A stretch of 55,712 nucleotides of DNA from JBJHCA01 sp050485785 (GTDB lineage Bacteria; Bacteroidota; Bacteroidia; Chitinophagales; Saprospiraceae). The DNA is taken from assembly GCA_050485785.1 (NCBI GenBank), contig JBJHCA010000010.1:1-55712 (forward strand), given 5' to 3'. Below are positions 17,301 through 26,442 of this stretch, piece by piece. The stretch's first letter is position 1, and the number at the start of each line of letters is the position of its first letter. Below the pieces are notes generated by a model that was not told the origin of the DNA, ran no database searches, and was given only the letters and a program-made list of their open reading frames with translations. The translations under genes and the position numbers were made by a program.

Positions 17301-20300
17301 GGGTATACCCGGGTTTCCCCAGGTATATGAGTAGGGAAGGTTGCCACCGCTTACATAAACATGGATTTCACCATCCGCGTACCCTGAACAGGATGTGTTG
17401 ATTACAATTATACTGTCAGACTGCAGCGTTTCCGGCTGATCAATATAGAAACTGTCTGTAGCCATACAACCATTTTCGTCAGTTACTGAAACAAAATGAT
17501 ATCCCGAAAACAAACCGGTAATGCTGTCGCCTTCTAATCCTCCGGGCCAGTTTACTGTCAGCACTCCCACTGCATTGCTGACATTGGTGATCCATGCCTG
17601 TCCATCGGCAATTCCTTCACAGGTTGCAGGCAGGCTTGAAACCGAAAAGCTGATATCATCGGGGGCTGTTATTGTCACTGAATCAATGGCAATACATCCC
17701 AGGCTGTCCGTTACGGTAAGCCAATACATGCCGGCAGATAGATTAGCTGCAGTATCGCCGGATACACTTACCGGGCCTGACCAGTTAAATGTATAGGGTG
17801 CCACACCAAAATCAGCTGCAGCCCATGCAATCCCATCCTGAGATTCGGTACAGAGTAGTGGTTCCGAGCCAATGACAGTGATTTCAAGATCGCATTCAAT
17901 GGCCGTACAGGTAATCACTGCTGCAGGAACATCACATTCCGAAACCACGGCTACACTAATGGTAACTGACTCACCCGGCAGCAAACCTTCTACAATTACA
18001 AATGTATCGTTGGTTATCCATGGCATGTCGCCGTCTATACTCACCACGTAGCCATTGCCTGCTCCCGGCACAGCAGGCCATAAGACACTGACACCGGTTG
18101 GAGAGGGAGGACCACACTGAAGTAATGGTGGGTCAAAATACTCACCCACGGCTAAGGTAAAGCTTTGCTCTTCCGTACATCCGTAATTGTTTAATACGTT
18201 CAGGGTATAAGTGGTTGTTTGATCGGGATAAAATGAAGGCTGAGGGCAATCAATACAACTTATACCGTTAGCAGGGCTCCAGCTGTAGGTGTAGGATAAA
18301 TCTGCTGAAAAAGTAATACTCCAATTGAGCATTGCTCCGGGAAAAGTAAGACTCGGGTTGGCAATGCGGAGATACCAGGTGCCATTGACCGGAACGCCGT
18401 TCAGATTGTTCCAGCCGCCCGTTTGCTGGGGAAGCCAGTTGCCGGTAAAGGGTGCCAGCGCATTATTGGTGGGGAATACTGTGGTGGCATCGGGTGTAAA
18501 GCATGTATTGGTATAGTTACCGGCAAAGCCGGATAATGATCCTGTATTTTTCAACAGTATAACTGTGCCGTTGGGTGCTTCAAGACTGAGGTGCAGATCG
18601 GTTGGAAAGGGTATGTCAATATTGAGACAAACAGAAATAAAATTGTTGGTGGAAAAACTGGCCGGCTGCAAACCAGAAACGGTGATGGGAATTTTTAAGG
18701 GATTATTGACAGGTACGGGGTTGCCGGATATTGCCGTTTGATTGGCATTGGTATATGGAATAATAAATTCCATTCCGGGAATTTCAACATCCAGGGAAAT
18801 GGTATCTGCCACGGTGCCGGCAAGATCGAGACAAATGCTGGTATCGGGTATTTCCGTGAGTTGTTCGCCGCAATTCAGACATTCCGGATCAGTGGGAGCA
18901 AGTACCTGAAAAATGAGTGTTGTATCAAAAGTGCAACCGAAATTATCAGTAACTTCAAAAGTATATGATGCAGAACCCGGAACCTGCGGAATAGCGATCA
19001 AAGTATCGCCGCTGTTGTAAATAACTGAGGAGTTGTTAAGCCAGGTAAAGTCGACAAACTCAGGAAGAAATATCTCAGCAGAAGGGTAGAGGGATGGCAG
19101 AAAATGGATAGTCCAGTAGAAAATAAACCCGTCATCAAGAAACAGATGATCCGTTACTGTGAGTGTCCAGTCGCCATTCAGCGGGCAACCGATAAGGTTA
19201 TTGAAGTTGCCGGCAGGCAAATAAGTTCCTGCATTGGCTTGCCAAATGGTAGAATTGTTACTTACGTTTCCGATGGGATCAGTATATGGAGAAACATTAG
19301 TCCAGTTTACGGGATCGGTAAAATAGCCTGAAGTAGCGGTAGACGCAAAACAATAGTCATATCCGATTCCGGGAATGCCGGCCAGTGATCCTCCGGATCC
19401 GTCAACCGGTAAATTAGTGGCAACCGGCTCGCCAAGTATAGTTCCGTTTCCTCCTCCTCCGGGTCCGGCCCCAAATGTTTTCAACATGACCATCTGACCT
19501 GACGGGCAGGTGATACTTATACTGAGATCACCCATATAGGAATGTTCCATATTGAGGCAGATGCTTTCGAGATCTTGCGCCGAAGTAATGGACTGAGATG
19601 GGTTGAAATCAGTAAATGTGATACTGGATGTGTATGAAACACCACTTCCGTCAGGTAGTGCCAGGGAATCATAAACAATGGCTCCTGTAGGAAATCCGCC
19701 TTCCACCGCAGTAAATACAAGACTGCTTCCCGTTCCGCTTTCACCGGATGCTGTCAGATGCACGGTATCTCCCAGACAAAGCACATCATCATAGTTGCCA
19801 ACAGCAAACTCAGGATAGGTGGACACCCTTACCTTCTGCCCCAGGTAATTGGCATTTTTACAGCCGATGGAGTCGGTTACGGTCAGGTCTATCATGTATC
19901 CACCGGGATTGTTGTAAGTATGGTTCGCAGTCAGGCCGTACTTAATGGTGCCGTCACCAAAATCCCAAACATAGGTCGAGGTAAAAGGAGATTGATTGTA
20001 AACTTCGCCGTTCTGAGGAAAACTGACTTCTGCTGATACCGTGATGGTTTGCCCGGGGCAAATATCGAGATAACCCGTGCTGTCAGTGGGAAGAGGTGAT
20101 GTGTTCAGGGTATCCAGACTTACCAGAACAGGTTGGCAGGGGTTGACGCAACTGATGGTAGATTGCCAGCCGGCAGCTGAGCTTCCTGACTGGGAAACAA
20201 AATGAACGGTAATACATCCCGAGGAATTGGCTGCAGTGGCCTGGATGTTAAACACATCCAGAAAGCTGAAATCCTCTACGCATCCAATTAACGGTGCAAG

Positions 20301-20597
20301 AGTATCCACACCGTCGTAAAAGCAGAAAACATCCCCGGGGTTGATATCTACTGAAGCATTGTTTAAAAAAAGATTGATGTGGGTTTGCCCGGTTGAATTA
20401 GGCGAGCAAATGGTAGTGGCAAAATGTTGGTTGCCTGTATAATTTCCATTCTCTCCACCGCTGTCGTAAAAAAATCCGGAACATGATGTCAGTAGTGGTT
20501 GTGAGGGGTTCATCACATAGGTTTGCCCCATAACAAAAGTCAATGCAATGGTATTCAATGCCAGTACGATAAAGAATTTCAGTAGCCTTTTGTCCAT
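14319..20597 (-). CDS. Giant SprB-repeat adhesin with CUB, PKD, P-domains and type B T9SS sorting domain
   Basis: The 2092-residue secreted protein starts at ATG 20597 (MDKRLLKFFIVLALNTIAL) with a signal peptide. In order it has a CUB-like domain (about 35-150, SCSGFFYDSGG and FCFYDGVD), a PKD domain (VWDFGDGTIKYG), two proprotein-convertase P-like domains (HSYMGDLSISITCPSG and PFPTDLHLSLEAPNG), an Ig/FN3-like stretch, and about 13 SprB repeats of 75-80 residues between roughly 910 and 1910. Each repeat carries GGTxPYxYxW, LSAGxYxVTVTDxxGC and a terminal EP. An Ig-like domain and a gliding-associated C-terminal domain (YVPNAFTPNFDEVNDRL, FDRWGGQVF, GWDGSF) finish it. Such proteins are exported by T9SS and held on the cell surface for gliding or adhesion. 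Confidence 0.93.
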   Translation of the reverse strand: MDKRLLKFFIVLALNTIALTFVMGQTYVMNPSQPLLTSCSGFFYDSGGENGNYTGNQHFATTICSPNSTGQTHINLFLNNASVDINPGDVFCFYDGVDTLAPLIGCVEDFSFLDVFNIQATAANSSGCITVHFVSQSGSSAAGWQSTISCVNPCQPVLVSLDTLNTSPLPTDSTGYLDICPGQTITVSAEVSFPQNGEVYNQSPFTSTYVWDFGDGTIKYGLTANHTYNNPGGYMIDLTVTDSIGCKNANYLGQKVRVSTYPEFAVGNYDDVLCLGDTVHLTASGESGTGSSLVFTAVEGGFPTGAIVYDSLALPDGSGVSYTSSITFTDFNPSQSITSAQDLESICLNMEHSYMGDLSISITCPSGQMVMLKTFGAGPGGGGNGTILGEPVATNLPVDGSGGSLAGIPGIGYDYCFASTATSGYFTDPVNWTNVSPYTDPIGNVSNNSTIWQANAGTYLPAGNFNNLIGCPLNGDWTLTVTDHLFLDDGFIFYWTIHFLPSLYPSAEIFLPEFVDFTWLNNSSVIYNSGDTLIAIPQVPGSASYTFEVTDNFGCTFDTTLIFQVLAPTDPECLNCGEQLTEIPDTSICLDLAGTVADTISLDVEIPGMEFIIPYTNANQTAISGNPVPVNNPLKIPITVSGLQPASFSTNNFISVCLNIDIPFPTDLHLSLEAPNGTVILLKNTGSLSGFAGNYTNTCFTPDATTVFPTNNALAPFTGNWLPQQTGGWNNLNGVPVNGTWYLRIANPSLTFPGAMLNWSITFSADLSYTYSWSPANGISCIDCPQPSFYPDQTTTYTLNVLNNYGCTEEQSFTLAVGEYFDPPLLQCGPPSPTGVSVLWPAVPGAGNGYVVSIDGDMPWITNDTFVIVEGLLPGESVTISVAVVSECDVPAAVITCTAIECDLEITVIGSEPLLCTESQDGIAWAAADFGVAPYTFNWSGPVSVSGDTAANLSAGMYWLTVTDSLGCIAIDSVTITAPDDISFSVSSLPATCEGIADGQAWITNVSNAVGVLTVNWPGGLEGDSITGLFSGYHFVSVTDENGCMATDSFYIDQPETLQSDSIIVINTSCSGYADGEIHVYVSGGNLPYSYTWGNPGIPNSALVQNITAGEYSLTVTDVMGCELIVTGILVDEPEVLSVDVNTADVLCHGDASGYAWAAVNGGTWPYTIIWSSGVSPVADSMVSDLNAGWHSVMIVDSQNCSDTVSFEINEPAEVMQLSYTSTDAVCYGEASGNIQVMANGGTSPYFFNWDTGQETGDISDLSAGSYAVTVTDANNCADTIIISVLEPDELNLSGSVTGADCYGAASGQAEVSATGGTFPYTYEWDDPALQTGSIATMLSAGSYTAVVTDAQGCTAYIELIIEESPPLSIDIQINDAACNGSQDGSAMATPSGGAEPYSFSWSNGQTGSSMQAGAGVYSVTVSDQNGCTQIAEAIVGEPAAITATYDTEPALCFGETTGTATVTATGGTGPYSYFWSDPGSQTTSQALQLSAGNYQVTVTDSQLCEHVVNVQVSGPVFPVSATLETKAVSCYNGQDGTVTVVPHGGTMPYSYTWSFGPANSPDAINLSPGLVSVTVTDANGCTTEVSAEVFNPEPVSVSVENTSPAKCFNSGGGAATAIVSGGTPGQAPNPAYQFQWNTSPPQTGAMAINLNGGQTYQVTVTDAAGCSATGNVIIAQPEPLTLEVHTLATQCYGTSDGTATATAIQGGTAPFTFQWSAAAGLQTSQVAAGLPAGQYTVTVTDSQGCTGKASGTVTQPPAIVPALNLTHVACKGSADGVASVQATGGYAPYQFQWSDGSFGQQSDNLSAGNYDVTVTDALGCTHQASFSITEPENDLVISAYGVGVSCAGESNGRIHIHAEGGVPGYVFSIDGSQFSEFSSFGQLQPGSYTVWVRDHNGCSDTVSVWVEDGASFMLIGESEYMIQEGEAVGLTVQINGTVQGDLQYQWTSSNPADMSCTSCPAPVVTPAVSTYFTVIVTDENGCIAYFTVKVEVEQRRNVYVPNAFTPNFDEVNDRLIIHGPEDMIIRRFQVFDRWGGQVFLAIDIPPNQYEFGWDGSFAGKELQSGVFSWSLEVEFSDGYQEQFSGHTTLQR

Positions 20598-20709
20598 CAA
20601 ATGTTCTTGTGGTCTAAAACTTTTGAGAAGTAAACATACAGGATGATTTCTCAGATCAAAATCCTCGCCGGATTTCATTTCAGGGTTAAACAGCTAAGGT
20701 ACCACTTTT

Positions 20710-20735
20710 CAAATATTTTGGCAGTGGAATATTTG
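20710..20735. repeat. Inverted repeat CAAATATT / AATATTTG
   Basis: Two perfect 8-bp arms flank a 10-nt spacer in the gap between the DUF5686 gene and the adhesin gene, about 115 nt upstream of the adhesin start. An AT-rich dyad in this place could be an operator or a weak transcript end. No T run follows. Confidence 0.35.
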
Positions 20736-20796
20736 CCGAATGGCCTTTTAAAGCAGATATTGTTTTTTGATATACGTTGGTCGCAAGAAAATACCA

Positions 20797-23265
20797 TTAC
20801 AATTGCACCATAAAAACTTTGATTCCGGAGCTGAGTACAAACCCCATCCCCTTAAACTCTCCTTGTAGCCAGGCTGCAGTTAGGTCAACACGGAAAATGC
20901 GCAAAGCCCCAAACCCTATGCGGTCAATGCCCACTGAAGCCTCCTTGTACAATGTGCCATCAGCCAGTATAAACCCGTTAAAGCTCACTACCGGCGATAG
21001 TCCAAGATCCCGGATACCCGGTATATGTCTGAATCCCGCGCCTTTAAAGCTGTGCTCGTAAAACCATTGCAGGTAGTTTTGGGAAGTCGAGTACCGGTAA
21101 TAGGGAAGCTGCTTGTAACTGTCGCGAAATCTCAGAATATCCATGTAATTGATCTGATTGCCATGGAAGTGTTTATAGTCCATAAAATACTGTGGCCGGT
21201 TCAATAAAAATCCACCTGCAATTCCGCGAATATAGCTTTCACCATAGGTGCCGAAGGTTAGCGTATGGGTAACACGAATCTCTCCATGGGCAAAACTTTC
21301 AGTCAATTCATCCGTATTGGTGACTGAGTATCTGACCCGAAACTGAATTTCAGGAAGGTTGGATGGAATGGGGACAATCTGCCCGGGATAACGAATATAG
21401 CCTTCACGCTTTTTCCATCTGAACACTCCCTCCACAGCATTATACCTGTGTTCGCTAAAATAATCATTCACTTCGGGATGCTGTAATGGCAGATTGGGTT
21501 CATAGGTCCTGTTTCGTTTCCTGAAACTGAAATCTGATTGATTTTGAGGCGCATTTCTTACACCGGATTCAATCCTTATCTGAGCTGCCAGTGCATAAAC
21601 TTCAGGGCTGCGAACGGAACCAAAAATGTATTGCCCGCCGTACCACTTTTTATAGTTTTGCTTATATTGTAAGCTAAGCCAGGTATTGCCAAAGTTTCCA
21701 ATGGTATGCCCCGGGTCGTAATCCCTCAGCCGATTGCTGATGCCTGCACTAAAATTCCAGGGAGTTCTCCGACCCAACCTGAAGCCTGCTTCAGCTCGGT
21801 AACGCCAAACTTCGTCAGCAAAGCCATAGTAAATTTCGGGCCTGATATAAATTTGGTGTTGATTTTTATTGATACTCTGATTAAACCGACCCGAAATGCC
21901 CGGCGAAATTCCTGATACGGCATTGAATTCTATACCTTGCAGTGGCGAAGCAATTGAAAAACTCGTACCCAGGGTTCGCTTCCTCCAGGTATATCCGGTA
22001 GCGAGGTCGAGCCAATTGAATCGATTGGCCACCCGGTCAGTTGAATCCATATAAGCCGGTTGGCTGGTAATCAGAAAAAGGCTGTCGCTGACCCTGTAAT
22101 TCTCAGTTTCCTCATCAGTGAGCGGTATGGGACGCAAATGACTCCATCCGGCTTGCGGTGCCAGAAATGCTGTGTCCCGGTAGTTGATCATGATTTTGTT
22201 ACGCGGTTTTAAAAGCGGTATTCCGGTTTCGTAATTGCTGAAAATCCCCGTAAAATAACCGCCAAACCGAATGCCCAAAATGTTGCACTGAAACAAAAGC
22301 TGCTGGTTTCCCGGTAAATAGCCGTCGTTACCTTCTACCGGCAGATGAGTTTGTACCACAGTAAGGGTATCCAGCAGATCCATTTGTATGTTTTTCCCTG
22401 CCACCCAAAGCCTGGCTTCTGTAATGAGCCAATACTCATCCATAAGAAACAACTCCCCACTCCATGCCGGTCCGGCCGGGTTTCTGGCTATAACCTCTAT
22501 ACGGTGGATCAGCCGCCCATCCTCATTGTATCGGCTGCCAAGCAAACGATAGCGGTAGTGTGTCATGGCTACATTACTGATCGGAGACGGGACCCCTGTA
22601 CCGAATTGTTGAAAGTTCTCATAAAAATTCACGCGAAACAGCAATGCCGTATTAAAACTGATCCCCTGATCAGTCCCGCTGGTCCGGGCATATATGATCT
22701 CTTCATGCAGCCCGTCCGGTGGAAAATACTCAAGCCTGCTGTGTGTCTCACTGAGATATATTATGCCTATTTCAGCATCCGCATCCTCTTCCAACCGCGA
22801 CATGATGGCTTCAGGCAAACTTTCAATCCGCATTACTCCCTTGATGTAGGCTTCACAACGATAAGTGTCAAAGCGGTTGAGGTAATACGTCCGCTTTTCC
22901 ATGGCCTTTCGTATCATGGCATAGGCCGGATCTTCGGCATCAGCCCTTACTTCAATTACTCCCAACTCATACATGGCTGGATTAAGGCGGATTGTGCCAA
23001 TGTCTTCCTGTTCTTTTTGGATAACTCTTTTTTGGTCGTGGTACCCAATATACCTGAATATGAGCACATCACCCGGCTTTACTCCCGAAAGTCTGAAGTT
23101 TCCGTTTTCATTGGACGTGGTACCATGACTGGTTCCCTCTACAAAGATTGTGGCAAAGGGCAGCGGGGTGTCAGCTTCATCGGCTACTGTGCCTGTTATC
23201 TGCCCCCACAAAGAGCTATGTATCATTATGGATAAACACCACAATACGATCCGAATGCTGTTCAT
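20797..23265 (-). CDS. DUF5686 protein with carboxypeptidase-regulatory-like N-terminal domain
   Basis: The 822-residue protein starts at ATG 23265 (MNSIRIVLWCLSIMIHSSLW, cleavage near WGQ). Residues 24-110 are a CarboxypepD_reg-like domain (ITGTVADEADTPLPFATIFV, NENGNFRLSGVKPGDVL). The remainder fits DUF5686, an outer-membrane beta-barrel-like family of Bacteroidota of unknown function; the many alternating aromatic strands (YRAEAGFRLGRRTPWNFSAG) agree. It is probably an outer-membrane protein, perhaps involved in surface assembly or transport. A longer frame would run into the glutamine synthetase terminator region, so the internal Met is chosen. The signal-peptide codons contain a perfect ATADCTCTTTGT copy (23208-23219). 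Confidence 0.88.
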   Translation of the reverse strand: MNSIRIVLWCLSIMIHSSLWGQITGTVADEADTPLPFATIFVEGTSHGTTSNENGNFRLSGVKPGDVLIFRYIGYHDQKRVIQKEQEDIGTIRLNPAMYELGVIEVRADAEDPAYAMIRKAMEKRTYYLNRFDTYRCEAYIKGVMRIESLPEAIMSRLEEDADAEIGIIYLSETHSRLEYFPPDGLHEEIIYARTSGTDQGISFNTALLFRVNFYENFQQFGTGVPSPISNVAMTHYRYRLLGSRYNEDGRLIHRIEVIARNPAGPAWSGELFLMDEYWLITEARLWVAGKNIQMDLLDTLTVVQTHLPVEGNDGYLPGNQQLLFQCNILGIRFGGYFTGIFSNYETGIPLLKPRNKIMINYRDTAFLAPQAGWSHLRPIPLTDEETENYRVSDSLFLITSQPAYMDSTDRVANRFNWLDLATGYTWRKRTLGTSFSIASPLQGIEFNAVSGISPGISGRFNQSINKNQHQIYIRPEIYYGFADEVWRYRAEAGFRLGRRTPWNFSAGISNRLRDYDPGHTIGNFGNTWLSLQYKQNYKKWYGGQYIFGSVRSPEVYALAAQIRIESGVRNAPQNQSDFSFRKRNRTYEPNLPLQHPEVNDYFSEHRYNAVEGVFRWKKREGYIRYPGQIVPIPSNLPEIQFRVRYSVTNTDELTESFAHGEIRVTHTLTFGTYGESYIRGIAGGFLLNRPQYFMDYKHFHGNQINYMDILRFRDSYKQLPYYRYSTSQNYLQWFYEHSFKGAGFRHIPGIRDLGLSPVVSFNGFILADGTLYKEASVGIDRIGFGALRIFRVDLTAAWLQGEFKGMGFVLSSGIKVFMVQL
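23208..23219 (-). repeat. ATADCTCTTTGT motif, copy 5 (ATAGCTCTTTGT)
   Basis: This is a perfect copy in the signal-peptide codons (HSSLW) of the DUF5686 gene, 46 nt after its start and in the gene's direction. GG follows. Confidence 0.75.
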
Positions 23266-23277
23266 GCTGCAAAGCAA

Positions 23278-23317
23278 GAAAAAAAAACCGGAACAGCCTG
23301 AAAGCAGCTCCGGTTTT
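23278..23317 (-). terminator. Rho-independent terminator of glutamine synthetase
   Basis: On the minus strand AAACCGGA and TCCGGTTT form an 8-bp stem with a 16-nt apical region, followed by a run of T. It begins 30 nt after the glnN stop and ends just before the DUF5686 start. Confidence 0.85.
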
Positions 23318-23346
23318 AGATGTGAAGGGTATTTTGCACCGACCAA

Positions 23347-25542
23347 CTACCTTAAAAACAGCAGTTCGCGGTATTTGACCATGTCCCAGGTCTTATCATC
23401 TACCAGATACTCGAGTCTGTCACAATGGATGCGAATTTGCTCCATCAGGGGCTTAACCTTGCGGCAGTACTGTTCGGCCACTTCGTGAATGGCGGTGCAG
23501 GAATTGGCCTCACGACGTTTGCCGGTCATGGTTTTGATGAGTTCGTAAATGGCATTGACGTTCTCGGAAATTCGCTCTACGATGGATGCCTGAGATTGCC
23601 AAAGCTGGTGATCAAAACCCACATTCATCATATCATTGATATTGGCGGTAATATGCGCCTGGTATTTAATGGCACTGGGAATTACCTGCGACATGCAGAT
23701 TTCACCCAGGGTTCGCGATTCGATCTGCAGCTTTTTAATGTAGTTCTCAACCATTACCTCATAATGGGCATGGATTTCACGACCGGAGAAAATACCGGTC
23801 TTTTCAAACAGGTCAATGGTTTTTTGCTGGATGTAAACCCTCAGTGCATCGGGAGTTTCGGTGAAATTGTTAAGACCACGGCGGCGTGCTTCTTCTTTCC
23901 ACTCATCACTATAGTTGTCACCTTCAAACAGAATAACTTTTGATTCAGTGATATAGTCCTTGATTACTGTAAGCAAAGCAGCATTCAGTCCCATACCTTC
24001 CGCAGTCAGGTGCCCAACCTTGTCATAAAAATCATTGAGCTGATGACCCACTATGGCGTTCATTATGGTCATGGGAGCTGCACAATTCTGGCTTGAGCCC
24101 ACCATCCTTATTTCAAACTTATTGCCGGTAAAGGCAAAAGGGGAGGTTCTGTTTCTGTCGGTATTGTCCTGTGCCAGATTAGGAATTTTAGCAAGCAGAT
24201 TGAGTACCTGCTGAACGCCTTCCTTGTTGGGCTCAATTCCGGCTTCTATATTATTCAGAACTTCAGTGAGCGCCTGACCAATAAATACCGACACAATAGC
24301 CGGAGGTGCTTCGTTAGCTCCAAGGCGATGATCGTTACCGGCAGAGGCTACACTGGCTCTCAACAGGTCAGCGTATTCGTAAACTGCGCGAATAGTAGTT
24401 ACAAAAAAGGTGAGAAAACGCAGATTTCTACCGGGTACATCGCCGGGGGACAACAAGTTTTTGCCGGTATCTGTGGCCATGCTCCAGTTGTTGTGCTTGC
24501 CCGAGCCATTAACACCGTCAAACGGCTTCTCATGAAGCAATACGCGCAACTTGTGCCTGCATGCAATTCTGTCCATCAAATCCATCAGCAGCTGGTTGTG
24601 ATCAACAGCTACATTCACCTCCTCATACTGAGGCGCAAGCTCGTACTGACCGGGACCTACTTCATTGTGACGGGTTCGCACCGGAATGCCGAGACGATGA
24701 CATTCATATTCAAGGTCGCGCATATAGCTGTATACGCGCTCAGGTATGGTTCCAAAATAATGATCATCCAATTGCTGCCCTTTGGAAGCTCTTTTTCCGA
24801 TAATTGTTCTTCCGCAAAGCATCAGGTCAATACGGGCATTGAACAGGGCCTCATCCACCAGGAAATATTCCTGTTCCCAACCCAGTGTGGTTTTGACTTT
24901 TTTAACGGAATCATCAAAAAACCGCATTACTTTCAAGGCAGCCTCTTCCAGGTATGCATGCGACTTGAGCAAAGGCAGCTTATAGTCCAGAGAGTCACCT
25001 GAGTAAGTCACAAAAATGGTCGGGATACAGAGTGTTTTTCCGTCGCCTACCTCCAGCAAAAAAGCCGGCGATGACGGATCCCATGCTGTATATCCTCTGG
25101 CCTCAAAAGTAGAGCGAAGCCCTCCGCCCGGAAAGCTGGAACCGTCTGGCTCCTGCTGTGCCAACTCCTGGCCGGCAAACTCCTCGATCGCCCGACCGTT
25201 GTCGTCCAGTTTAAAGAAAGCGTCGTGTTTTTCTGCCGTTCTGCCGGTTAGTGGCTGAAACCAGTGCGCATAGTGTGTAGCACCCTTCTCAATTGCCCAG
25301 GCTTTCATGGCTTCCGCTACCTGATCAGCCACGGCAAGGCTTAGGTTGTCGCCGGTTTCAATGCTGCGTTTTACACTGAGGTATGCCTCTTCTGAAAGAA
25401 AGGTCCGCATGGCATCATCGCCAAACACATTTTCACCAAAGTAATCGGAGATCTTCTCCTTGTCAAATGGCCGCTCAATCTCCGTATCAAACACGGTGCG
25501 GTTCAAAATGGTATCAATGGCATTAAACCTGTGGATGCTCAT
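23347..25542 (-). CDS. glnN: Glutamine synthetase type III
   Basis: The 731-residue protein is a type III glutamine synthetase, which makes glutamine from glutamate, ammonia and ATP in a dodecamer. The size is right for GSIII rather than GSI (about 470). Clear pieces are EKGATHYAHWFQPLTG, GWEQEYFLVDEALF with the metal-binding Glu residues, RHNEVGPGQYELAPQYEEVN, FDGVNGSGKHNNWSMATDTG with the ATP/ammonia-site residues, and NRTSPFAFTGNKFEIRMVGSS. The gene stands alone with a strong terminator (23278-23317). It is probably the main ammonium-assimilation enzyme here, since no other GS is in the window. Confidence 0.97.
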   Translation of the reverse strand: MSIHRFNAIDTILNRTVFDTEIERPFDKEKISDYFGENVFGDDAMRTFLSEEAYLSVKRSIETGDNLSLAVADQVAEAMKAWAIEKGATHYAHWFQPLTGRTAEKHDAFFKLDDNGRAIEEFAGQELAQQEPDGSSFPGGGLRSTFEARGYTAWDPSSPAFLLEVGDGKTLCIPTIFVTYSGDSLDYKLPLLKSHAYLEEAALKVMRFFDDSVKKVKTTLGWEQEYFLVDEALFNARIDLMLCGRTIIGKRASKGQQLDDHYFGTIPERVYSYMRDLEYECHRLGIPVRTRHNEVGPGQYELAPQYEEVNVAVDHNQLLMDLMDRIACRHKLRVLLHEKPFDGVNGSGKHNNWSMATDTGKNLLSPGDVPGRNLRFLTFFVTTIRAVYEYADLLRASVASAGNDHRLGANEAPPAIVSVFIGQALTEVLNNIEAGIEPNKEGVQQVLNLLAKIPNLAQDNTDRNRTSPFAFTGNKFEIRMVGSSQNCAAPMTIMNAIVGHQLNDFYDKVGHLTAEGMGLNAALLTVIKDYITESKVILFEGDNYSDEWKEEARRRGLNNFTETPDALRVYIQQKTIDLFEKTGIFSGREIHAHYEVMVENYIKKLQIESRTLGEICMSQVIPSAIKYQAHITANINDMMNVGFDHQLWQSQASIVERISENVNAIYELIKTMTGKRREANSCTAIHEVAEQYCRKVKPLMEQIRIHCDRLEYLVDDKTWDMVKYRELLFLR

Positions 25543-25596
25543 AAAAAATTGATTGTTGAATGATAAATAAGGTGAGGTGGTCTTATTTTTACAGCC

Positions 25597-26253
25597 TTAT
25601 TGATTGGCTTTGGCGTGATCTTTCAGAAACTGCTCCAGCCCGATATCGGTCAGGGGGTGTTTTAGCAATCCCATAATTGCACTCAGCGGGCAGGTTACAA
25701 CATCGGCTCCTGAGGCCGCTGCTTCAACGATGTGCTTGGCTGACCTGATAGATGCAGCCAGTATTTCGGTTTCATACCCCTGAATGCTGTAGATCTCTGC
25801 AATTTCAGTGATCAGTTGCATGCCGTCCCAGGTGGTATCATCAATGCGGCCTATGAAAGGCGACAGGTAGGTTGCACCGGCTTTGGCTGCCAAAATAGCC
25901 TGGCCGGCACTGAACACAAGCGTACAGTTGGTTCTGATGCCCATGCCTGAAAAAGCTTTGATGGCTTTAATACCATCTTTGATCATGGGAACCTTTACCA
26001 CAATGTTAGGTGCAATATCCGCCAATGCCTCGCCTTCGCGAACTATGCCCTCAAAATCGGTGGCAATTACCTCCGCACTGACGTCACCGTCTACCAGATC
26101 GCAAATGACTTTATAATGGCTTAATATGTTCTGATGGCCTGATATGCCTTCTTTGGCCATCAGACTGGGATTTGTGGTAACGCCGTCGAGAATGCCGAGG
26201 TCAAGCGCCTCTTTGATTTGATCAAGACTGGCGGTATCGATAAAGAATTTCAT
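25597..26253 (-). CDS. Transaldolase, FSA/TalC subfamily
   Basis: The 218-residue TIM-barrel protein belongs to the short transaldolase / fructose-6-phosphate aldolase group. Landmarks are MKFFIDTASLDQIKEA, LDGVTTNPSLMAKEG, NIVVKVPMIKDGIKAI with the Schiff-base Lys, TNCTLVFSAGQAILAAKAG and YLSPFIGRIDD. It probably acts in the non-oxidative pentose phosphate pathway; whether it is a transaldolase or an F6P aldolase depends on active-site details I cannot resolve. A TACCTTTG element lies 40 nt upstream of the ATG. The SRP RNA gene precedes it on the same strand with its own promoter and terminator. Confidence 0.93.
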   Translation of the reverse strand: MKFFIDTASLDQIKEALDLGILDGVTTNPSLMAKEGISGHQNILSHYKVICDLVDGDVSAEVIATDFEGIVREGEALADIAPNIVVKVPMIKDGIKAIKAFSGMGIRTNCTLVFSAGQAILAAKAGATYLSPFIGRIDDTTWDGMQLITEIAEIYSIQGYETEILAASIRSAKHIVEAAASGADVVTCPLSAIMGLLKHPLTDIGLEQFLKDHAKANQ

Positions 26254-26293
26254 AGTGTACCGGGGTATATATTCGTGTGACCAATGATTGTTG

Positions 26294-26301
26294 CAAAGGT
26301 A
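26294..26301 (-). promoter_or_regulatory. -7 element TACCTTTG upstream of the transaldolase
   Basis: This is an exact TAnnTTTG match on the minus strand, 40 nt upstream of ATG 26253 and just beyond the end of the SRP RNA gene. Confidence 0.55.
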
Positions 26302-26337
26302 TGCAAATCAGCTTGCTTAAATGCCGGTTGTCAGAAT

Positions 26338-26438
26338 AAAAAAATGGCGGAAAATCACATCGCACTGCTACAACCTCCTACCCTTGCTTGCTTTCACATC
26401 TGGGGGATTTAAAGGGAGCTAGTCGTATGACTTCCGCC
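26338..26438 (-). ncRNA. ffs: Small bacterial signal recognition particle RNA (4.5S type)
   Basis: The roughly 100-nt minus-strand transcript lies in the gap between sixA and the transaldolase. Its 5' GGCGGAA pairs with 3' TTCCGCC to close a long hairpin. The apical part reads CCCCCAGATG, then a GAAA tetraloop, then GCAAGCAAGGGTAGG and GGTTGTAGCAGTGCGATG, which match the Ffh-binding domain as I know it from small SRP RNAs. A run of seven T (26338-26344 on the complement) ends it, and TACCTTTG (26443-26450) sits at the right distance upstream. The RNA binds Ffh to target membrane proteins co-translationally. Family assignment is from memory of the consensus. Confidence 0.82.
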
Positions 26439-26442
26439 GCCG

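Noticed and set aside
23021..23032. ATAACTCTTTTT in the DUF5686 gene as a perfect motif copy
   Set aside because: One base differs and it is antisense in the gene body; kept only among the one-mismatch sites.
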